NCBI GenBank assembly: GCA_023446155.1
Contig: JAEXIT010000020.1
Location: 213,070-277,069, forward strand
DNA length: 64,000 bases
Origin: Bacteroidota bacterium
GTDB taxonomy: Bacteria > Bacteroidota > Bacteroidia > Flavobacteriales > Flavobacteriaceae
Direction: 5' to 3'
The position numbers and the translations under genes are program-made. Below, one piece after another: positions 55,021-64,000 of this stretch (the stretch's first letter is position 1; every line of letters starts with the position of its first letter). Below the pieces are notes generated by a model. That model did no database searches. It saw only the letters and a list, made by a program, of their open reading frames with translations, and was not told where the DNA came from.

Positions 55021-56160
55021 ATGGATTTTAAACTGACTGAAGAGCATTTAATGATACAGCAGGCTGCTCGTGATTTTGCTCAAACCGAATTACTACCAGG
55101 CGTAATTGAACGAGATGAACACCAAAAATTCCCTGAAGAGCAGGTTAAAAAAATGGCCGAGTTAGGATTTTTAGGTATGATGGTTGACCCTAAATACGGT
55201 GGAGCCGGATTGGACAGTGTTTCTTACGTATTGGCTATGGAGGAAATTGCGAAAATTGATGCTTCAGCTGCCGTAGTTATGTCAGTTAACAACTCATTAG
55301 TATGTGCCGGTCTTGAAAAATACTGTAACGAAGAACAAAAAGAAAAATATTTAGTGCCACTAGCTAAAGGTGAGGTTATCGGAGCGTTCTGTTTATCAGA
55401 GCCGGAAGCCGGATCGGATGCTACCTCACAAAAGACGACTGCCATCGATATGGGCGATCATTATTTGTTAAACGGAACTAAAAACTGGATTACCAATGGT
55501 AATACTGCTTCTACTTATATTGTAATTGCACAAACGGACGTAGAAAAAGGACACAAAGGAATCAATGCTTTTATCGTTGAAAGAGGATGGGCAGGTTTCG
55601 AAATTGGTCCAAAAGAACAAAAAATGGGAATCCGTGGATCCGACACGCATTCGTTAATGTTTACCGACGTTAAAGTACCAAAAGAAAACAGAATTGGTGC
55701 TGACGGATTCGGATTTAACTTTGCAATGGGTGTATTAAATGGTGGTCGTATCGGAATTGCTTCTCAGGCCTTGGGAATTGCTTCCGGAGCTTACGAATTG
55801 GCGTTAAAATATGCACAGGAGCGTAAAGCTTTCGGAAAAGAAATCTTCAAACACCAGGCAATTGCTTTTAAATTGGCTGATATGGCAACACAAATCACTG
55901 CTGCCAGAATGTTGTGTTTTAAAGCCGCTTGCGAAAAAGATGCCGGACAGGATATTTCACATTCCGGAGCGATGGCAAAATTATATGCATCACAGGTAGC
56001 AATGGATACGACTATCGAGGCAGTTCAAATCCACGGTGGTAACGGATATGTAAGAGAGTACCATGTAGAGCGTATGATGCGTGATGCGAAGATCACTCAG
56101 ATTTACGAAGGAACTTCCGAAATCCAACGAATTGTAATTTCAAGAGGTTTGGTTTCTTAA
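55021..56160 (+). CDS. acyl-CoA dehydrogenase
   Basis: FAD flavoenzyme of fatty-acid or branched-chain acyl-CoA oxidation. 379 aa, the usual length. N-terminal helical domain (MDFKLTEEHLMIQQAARDF), FAD/substrate motif AFCLSEPEAGSDATSQKTTA, beta-domain KNWITNGNTASTYIV and FIVERGWAGFEIGPKEQKMG. C-terminal signature: QIHGGNGYVREYHVERMMRDAK is the start of the motif, followed by the catalytic Glu in QIYEGTSEIQRIVI. Short-chain or butyryl-CoA specificity is likely but not provable. Confidence 0.94.
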   Translation: MDFKLTEEHLMIQQAARDFAQTELLPGVIERDEHQKFPEEQVKKMAELGFLGMMVDPKYGGAGLDSVSYVLAMEEIAKIDASAAVVMSVNNSLVCAGLEKYCNEEQKEKYLVPLAKGEVIGAFCLSEPEAGSDATSQKTTAIDMGDHYLLNGTKNWITNGNTASTYIVIAQTDVEKGHKGINAFIVERGWAGFEIGPKEQKMGIRGSDTHSLMFTDVKVPKENRIGADGFGFNFAMGVLNGGRIGIASQALGIASGAYELALKYAQERKAFGKEIFKHQAIAFKLADMATQITAARMLCFKAACEKDAGQDISHSGAMAKLYASQVAMDTTIEAVQIHGGNGYVREYHVERMMRDAKITQIYEGTSEIQRIVISRGLVS

Positions 56161-56182
56161 TTTCAAACCGATCACAATAAAG

Positions 56183-56213
56183 GAGTCCAACATTGCGTTG
56201 GACTTTTTTTTTG
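56183..56213 (+). terminator. rho-independent terminator
   Basis: AGTCCAAC/GTTGGACT stem with a 5-nt loop and a run of T after the acyl-CoA dehydrogenase gene. Confidence 0.88.
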
Positions 56214-56244
56214 ATTACAAAAGCAGATCGAGTATCTTTATAAA

Positions 56245-58656
56245 ATGGATAAAAGAGCAAAGTCGTTACAATTTAAAGTTGTTCTGGGATATTTTTTCCT
56301 GATTGTTATTGCGGTGATTTCGGTTTGGTATATTTATTCCGAAATTCTAAAACTGGCCACGCCGAAAGAAACGACATCGGAAGAAAACAAAAAGATCCTA
56401 AAGATCAGTAATGTCGTAACCAACCTCTATACCTCGGAAGCCATCGGCCGATCGGCTATGCTCACCGAAAACAAAAGTACCATCAACGAATATTACCGTT
56501 TATTGGACAGCATCAATTCTGAAATTGAAACGATTAAGGAAGGTGCCGATGACAATCAGCTTGTAAAATTCGACTCGATACAGATGCTCTTAAAAAAGAA
56601 GCGAAAAAGTATCCGGGAGATTCTCGACTTCCGAAAAAAATTCAGCCACGAAAACAACCTGGACAAAGCCATTACTAAAATTTATAATGTTAAGGATTCT
56701 TTGGTTTTAAACTTCCAACCCATTAGTCGGGCGCGAAACAATTCCCAGATTCGGAAATTCCTCGATAATGTACTCGATCCACACCAACGGGATTCACTGA
56801 GTGTCCTTCCGGTTTCGAACGATTCACTGGTTTTGGCCTTTGAAAAAATTATTTCGGATGTTGTCACCAAAGAAAACCGAATCAAAAGTCAGCTTTTTAA
56901 AAGAGAACAAAAACTACTGGACGAAAACCGTGTTATCTCCGATCAGTTGCGGAATGTATTGATTTCCGTTGAAAAAGAAATCCTCCAAAAATCGTATCAA
57001 ACCATCAACGAATCAAAATTCGCGATTAGCAAAACCACCAAAAATATTGCGTGGATTGGTGCCATTGCGCTTTTACTCGTGATCCTTTTTGGCTTAATTA
57101 TTGTGCGTGATTTACAGAAGAACCAAAAATACAGGATGCAATTGGAACGGCTTAATTCAGAAAAAGAAGATCTACTCCGAAGCAAAACCATGCTTTTGGC
57201 TACCGTTACGCACGATATCCAGACACCATTGGGAAGCGTTATCGGCTTTTCCGACCTATTAAAAAGCACGCCCGTTTCCCCAAAACAGCTCCAATATCTG
57301 GACAATATTAAACATTCGTCCCACTATATCCTCAAATTGGTGAACGACCTGATTGATTTTTCAAAATTGGAAAACAACAAAATTAAAATTGAAAAAATCA
57401 ACTTTAACTTTAAAGACCTGATCGAAAGCAGTTGTCAGCCCTTGGTTCCGAATGCCTCCAACAAAGGCATTCAATTGCAATGGAACATTCAAAAAGAACT
57501 GGACGGACTTTTTGTTTCCGATCCGTATCGTATCAAACAAGTATTGACCAATCTGGTGACGAATGCGATTAAATTCACACAAGAAGGACAAGTTGTAGTC
57601 GCTGCCGGACTGGATTCGGACTGGATTTCGATAAAAGTGAGTGATACGGGTATTGGAATTCCGAAAAACAAACAAAAAGACGTTTTTAAAGAATTTACTC
57701 AGGCGCATTCCGGTATTGAAAAAAAATACGGCGGCACCGGACTTGGTCTTACGATTGCCAAACGGATCATCGAACTTTTAGGCGGCACTATTACACTGGA
57801 AAGCGAAGAAAACAAAGGTTCGACATTTACCGTTCGTATTCCGAATATCGCCGCCGAACAATCGGTTTTACATGCTTCATCCGAAGACGACACCACAACA
57901 TACGATTTTCTACAGGACAAAAAGATCCTGATTGTGGACGATGATGTTATGCAATTAAAATTGATGGAGGAAATTTTGTCTACGTATGCCGTTCAGGTAA
58001 CGACTACAACAGACGCTACAAAAGTAGTCGACTTGCTATTCAAAACCCCATTTGATCTGGTTATCACCGATATTCAAATGCCCAAAATGGATGGCTTTGA
58101 GCTGGTCGAAACGATTAAAAACAACCAAAACCTGGCCTCCATACCCGTTATTGCCTTAACCGGTAAACGCGATTTGGTATTTGAAGATTTTATCAAAAAA
58201 GGATTTGAGACTTTTCATCCCAAACCGATACAGTTAAAAGACTTATTAAACCAGATACAAGCCATTTTTGAAGGACGTTCGGTTCATGAAATCAAATACG
58301 ATCAGAACCAACACCGCAACCGCCAGTTGTACAACCTTAGTAGTTTGAATCAGTTTACACAAAACGACCGCAAGGCATTACAAGGCATCATAACAGCCTT
58401 TATCAGCAGTTGTAAAGACAATATTGAAGGATTGCAAACAGCCGCTACGAATAATGATCAAGAAGCAATTGCACAATTGGCGCATAAACTAATCCCGATG
58501 CTTAAACAAATGGAAGTACAGTCAATTGTTACCCTTCTAATCCCATTGGAAGACAAAACACTTGACTTCCAAAAGATACATCAAAAGGAATATGTACAGT
58601 CAATTATCGACCAGTTGGAAGTACTGATCGAAAAATTAAAGCTGGAGATTCGTTAA
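56245..58656 (+). CDS. hybrid sensor histidine kinase with receiver and HPt domains
   Basis: 803 aa. Membrane segments at about 14-32 and 267-287 bound a 235-residue helical sensor region outside the membrane. HisKA with H323 in TVTHDIQTPLGS. HATPase boxes NLVTNAIKFT, DTGIGIP and GGTGLGLTIAKRI. Receiver with DDD near 570, phosphoacceptor Asp609 in VITDIQMPKMDG and Lys in ALTGKRD. The C-terminal HPt-like helices carry His747 in LAHKLIPMLKQ. A full His-Asp-His relay in one chain should feed an Asp receiver elsewhere. The sigma-54 regulator gene, convergent and overlapping by 4 bp at the stops, is the obvious partner. Confidence 0.93.
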   Translation: MDKRAKSLQFKVVLGYFFLIVIAVISVWYIYSEILKLATPKETTSEENKKILKISNVVTNLYTSEAIGRSAMLTENKSTINEYYRLLDSINSEIETIKEGADDNQLVKFDSIQMLLKKKRKSIREILDFRKKFSHENNLDKAITKIYNVKDSLVLNFQPISRARNNSQIRKFLDNVLDPHQRDSLSVLPVSNDSLVLAFEKIISDVVTKENRIKSQLFKREQKLLDENRVISDQLRNVLISVEKEILQKSYQTINESKFAISKTTKNIAWIGAIALLLVILFGLIIVRDLQKNQKYRMQLERLNSEKEDLLRSKTMLLATVTHDIQTPLGSVIGFSDLLKSTPVSPKQLQYLDNIKHSSHYILKLVNDLIDFSKLENNKIKIEKINFNFKDLIESSCQPLVPNASNKGIQLQWNIQKELDGLFVSDPYRIKQVLTNLVTNAIKFTQEGQVVVAAGLDSDWISIKVSDTGIGIPKNKQKDVFKEFTQAHSGIEKKYGGTGLGLTIAKRIIELLGGTITLESEENKGSTFTVRIPNIAAEQSVLHASSEDDTTTYDFLQDKKILIVDDDVMQLKLMEEILSTYAVQVTTTTDATKVVDLLFKTPFDLVITDIQMPKMDGFELVETIKNNQNLASIPVIALTGKRDLVFEDFIKKGFETFHPKPIQLKDLLNQIQAIFEGRSVHEIKYDQNQHRNRQLYNLSSLNQFTQNDRKALQGIITAFISSCKDNIEGLQTAATNNDQEAIAQLAHKLIPMLKQMEVQSIVTLLIPLEDKTLDFQKIHQKEYVQSIIDQLEVLIEKLKLEIR

Positions 58657-60029
58657 AGCTCGATATTATAGAGTTTAATTTTATTGTATAAGGTCTTCCG
58701 GTCGATCCCTAACAACTGAGCCGCTTTGGTTTTGTTAAACCGCGCACGCTCCAAAGCATCGACAATCGCTTTCTCTTCATCTTTGGACGAATACAACTGG
58801 AATTCACTTTCGTTTTTTTCCTGACACGGTTGATCAAACATTTCTTGCGGCAGTACTTCTTTTTGTATCATTTCCCCTTTGGTAAGCAATACCGAACGTT
58901 TGATAATGTTTTTCATTTCCCGCAGATTTCCCGGCCAATCGTAAGTCAAAAACAAATCGGTTACGGGTTGGGAAAAGCCTTGTACATTTTTTTCGAGATC
59001 GTGATTCGCCATTTCCAGAAAATGATTGGCAAAAATCAGGATATCGTTTTTTCTTTCAGAAAGTCGCGGTGCTTTAATGCTAAATTCATTCAGACGATGG
59101 TATAAATCTTCCCTGAAATCGCCTTTTTTGACCGCTTCCTGCAAATCCTCATTGGTAGCCGCGATCACGCGTATATCAACTCCTATTTCGTTATTACTCC
59201 CTACTGGCTTGATCTTACGCTCCTGTAAAGCGCGCAATAACTGTATCTGCACTTCATATGACAGGTTTCCGACTTCATCCAGAAATAACGTTCCGCCATT
59301 AGCAGCTTCAAAATGTCCGGTTTTGTCGTTAAAAGCTCCGGTAAACGAACCTTTTAAATGACCAAAAAACTCACTCGAGGCCAGTTCTTTTGGAATCGCT
59401 CCACAGTCGACCGCGATAAATGGCTTATCCTTCCGTTTGCTTTGTACGTGTATACTATGGGCAATATATTCTTTTCCGGTTCCGCTATCTCCGATGATCA
59501 ACACCGACATATTAGTAGGTGCCACCAATTCGATATAATCGTGCAGCTGACTTGAATGATCACTAATTCCTTTTACAAATGGAAAGGTATTATTTTGAGA
59601 AGCGCTCTTGGTTTTAGTCGTTGTCTTGACTTCTGCTTCCGCTGACGTTTCTACAACCGGACTAGCCTTTTTCTTTAAAGACTGATGAATGGTATGTAGA
59701 ATTTCATCCGGATTAATCGGCTTTCCAACATAGTCGAAAGCGCCCATTTTAATAGCATTAACAGCTGTTTTGATTTCGGTATAACCCGTCATCAGAATAA
59801 CCTGCGTTGGAAATGACTTTGCTTTTATTAACTGTAATAGTTCGATACCGTCTTTATCCGGTAATCTGATATCGGTTAGCACCACGTCGAACGTTTCGTT
59901 TTCTAATATCGTTTCGGCCTCTTTCGCTGAAAAGACATTATGTACCGTAAACCCCTTTTTTTCCAGGAAAGTCTTTACCATTACGCAAAAAGAAATATCG
60001 TCGTCTACAACCAGAATTTTTGAACTCAT
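58653..60029 (-). CDS. sigma-54-dependent response regulator (NtrC family)
   Basis: 458 aa. Receiver at 4-120 with Asp53 in VVLTDIRLP and Lys in YVGKPINP. AAA+ domain with Walker A IGDSGTGKE, the sigma-54 contact loop as GSFTGA (family consensus GAFTGA), Walker B GGTLFLDEVGNL and sensor text VIAATNEDL. C-terminal Fis-type HTH: ARFNKTKAAQLLGIDRKTLY. It activates RNA polymerase-sigma54 at distant sites. Target genes unknown. A TAAATTTG promoter box lies on its strand at 60052-60059. Confidence 0.94.
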   Translation of the reverse strand: MSSKILVVDDDISFCVMVKTFLEKKGFTVHNVFSAKEAETILENETFDVVLTDIRLPDKDGIELLQLIKAKSFPTQVILMTGYTEIKTAVNAIKMGAFDYVGKPINPDEILHTIHQSLKKKASPVVETSAEAEVKTTTKTKSASQNNTFPFVKGISDHSSQLHDYIELVAPTNMSVLIIGDSGTGKEYIAHSIHVQSKRKDKPFIAVDCGAIPKELASSEFFGHLKGSFTGAFNDKTGHFEAANGGTLFLDEVGNLSYEVQIQLLRALQERKIKPVGSNNEIGVDIRVIAATNEDLQEAVKKGDFREDLYHRLNEFSIKAPRLSERKNDILIFANHFLEMANHDLEKNVQGFSQPVTDLFLTYDWPGNLREMKNIIKRSVLLTKGEMIQKEVLPQEMFDQPCQEKNESEFQLYSSKDEEKAIVDALERARFNKTKAAQLLGIDRKTLYNKIKLYNIEL

Positions 60030-60089
60030 CTACAATTAAATTTGATACGTACAAATTTAACACTTTTGGTTGTTAATTAGTGTTAAGTG

Positions 60090-60120
60090 TAAAAACAATA
60101 AAAGGAGGCTAATGCCTCCT
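60090..60120 (-). terminator. terminator after the small exported-protein gene
   Basis: AGGAGGC/GCCTCCT stem with loop TAAT (60103-60120); on the minus strand it is followed by TTTATTGTTTTTA. Confidence 0.8.
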
Positions 60121-60169
60121 CTTACCGAGTAGAAAAACTCTACTTATTCACCTTACTACATTTCAAATA

Positions 60170-60472
60170 TTACGCTTCTTTGATGAATTCACCAGCAGAA
60201 GTAAACAATGCAACTACAGTTGTCCCGTCTTTTTGCAATGTTAATTTGTATTCTCCGTCAGCGGCAACTGCAGCACCAGTTAAAGTGTATCCTGCATATT
60301 TTTCACCGATTTTTTTCAAGGCATCTGCATTTACTTCAGACGGTTTGATTTCTTTGTATTCTTTTTGTTGAAAGATATCGATAGATTGAACATCTGAAAT
60401 GGAAACGTTAGTTGCGAATGCAGTTGTTCCTAATCCTAAAACTAAAGCTGTTGATAAAAGTAAATTTTTCAT
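60170..60472 (-). CDS. small exported protein of unknown function
   Basis: 100 aa. Signal peptide MKNLLLSTALVLGLGTTAFA at 1-20. The mature part of 80 residues resembles a single PepSY-like unit (INADALKKIGEKY-like helix, then YTLTGAAVAADGEYKLTLQK and VVALFTSAGEFIKEA). Upstream, read on the minus strand, GGTATG precedes a T run, but no proper sigma-54 -12 element follows. It is convergent with nothing and sits between the sigma-54 regulator and the rRNA operon. Confidence 0.78.
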   Translation of the reverse strand: MKNLLLSTALVLGLGTTAFATNVSISDVQSIDIFQQKEYKEIKPSEVNADALKKIGEKYAGYTLTGAAVAADGEYKLTLQKDGTTVVALFTSAGEFIKEA

Positions 60473-60708
60473 AAGACTAAATTTTATATGTTATTAATTT
60501 CTGTTACACTTAGCTTATATGAAAAAAACATACCAAAAGCGACAAGCAACAGAAAACAACCTGTAAAACACTACAAAACAGCCATTTAAAAACAATTAAA
60601 TTTTTTTCATCAACTTAAAATATGTGTAGAAATCATTTCAAAGTGTAGAATTTTTCTACAATTCCGGAATAAAAAAAGTGTGGAATCGGATAATTGGTCC
60701 GTTTTTTT

Positions 60709-60741
60709 ATACCCGACAGGTTTTAAAAACCTGTCGGGTAT
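60709..60741. repeat. 16-bp-arm palindrome, CCTGACAGGTTT family copy 3
   Basis: ATACCCGACAGGTTTT (60709-60724) and its reverse complement (60726-60741) around one A. The outer bases differ from copies 1 and 2 (CCCGACAGG for CCTGACAGG) with compensating changes in the other arm, so pairing has been kept. Confidence 0.85.
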
Positions 60742-60761
60742 ATCTCGTATTCTTTTAAAAC

Positions 60762-60793
60762 AAAAAACCCTATCCGGTATGGATAGGGTTTTC
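60762..60793 (-). terminator. rRNA operon terminator
   Basis: AAAACCCTATCC/GGATAGGGTTTT stem just past 5S on the minus strand, with a T run on the downstream side. Confidence 0.85.
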
Positions 60794-60796
60794 AAA

Positions 60797-60906
<110 letters not shown>

Positions 60907-61020
60907 AAATCGTTGATTATACTTGAGGTATAACACTAATATTGTAACATATTGAGATAAAAAATCAAAAACATTTTTCAGAAAGACTTCCCTTCCGCCT
61001 TGCGGCGGAAGGACACGTAC

Positions 61021-63996
<2,976 letters not shown>

Positions 63997-64000
63997 TTCT

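Larger units (their letters stand above)
60473..60796. other. intergenic region between the small exported gene and 5S rRNA
   Basis: AT-rich with no gene. It contains a palindrome of the CCTGACAGGTTT family and the rRNA terminator. Confidence 0.6.

Noticed and set aside
60480..60560. Possible sigma-54 promoter before the small exported-protein gene
   Set aside because: GGTATG followed by a T run looks like a -24 element, but no GC falls at the -12 position.

Overview
The window looks like chromosomal DNA of a Flavobacteriaceae bacterium, most likely Flavobacterium or a close relative. The evidence is the type IX secretion and gliding locus (porV, porU, gldJ next to murF), a secreted protein with a T9SS sorting domain, AT-rich intergenic DNA, promoters that fit the Bacteroidetes pattern TTG-N(~20)-TAnnTTTG, and A-rich leaders in place of strong Shine-Dalgarno sites.

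Layout: 0-10 kb is core (pdhA end, cdd, porV, porU, gldJ, murF). From 10 to 24 kb come small regulatory and metabolic units: an alpha/beta hydrolase with an ECF sigma factor and a membrane protein, a serine beta-lactamase-like lipoprotein, a LytTR/histidine-kinase pair facing an outer-membrane barrel, an ArsR-SRPBCC operon, YjdM, two GNAT acetyltransferases facing a MocR regulator, and a secreted aspartyl-protease-like protein. From 24 to 35 kb there is an arrestin-like Spo0M protein facing a three-gene operon with two SUFU-like proteins, a TPR histidine kinase/LytTR pair, and three exported proteins, one of them T9SS cargo.

From 34.8 to 46.3 kb lies an eight-gene, one-direction operon of unfamiliar proteins: three tandem paralogues of about 530 aa, an ankyrin protein with a WGR-like insert, a leucine-rich-repeat-like protein and others. 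This is the best candidate for an undescribed system. From 46.8 to 50.2 kb lies an AT-rich accessory stretch beside a tRNA-Val gene. It carries a cytosolic/membrane gene pair and a nuclease/partner pair, and the second pair is bracketed by a decayed duplicate of the tRNA-Val locus.

From 50.2 to 60.5 kb the content is core again: folC, tonB, an amino-acid dehydrogenase, anmK, an acyl-CoA dehydrogenase, a hybrid histidine kinase convergent with a sigma-54 response regulator, and a small exported protein. The window ends in the 5S and 23S genes of an rRNA operon read leftward. The 23S gene carries an AU-rich intervening sequence at the helix 45 position.

Links across the window: PorU and PorV would export and process the sorting-domain protein at 33.9 kb. 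A shared motif (GAAAATTCGTAG-like), spaced by whole helical turns, lies upstream of the TPR kinase/LytTR operon and upstream of the exported protein that follows it, suggesting one regulon. A palindrome family built on CCTGACAGGTTT recurs at three intergenic sites.
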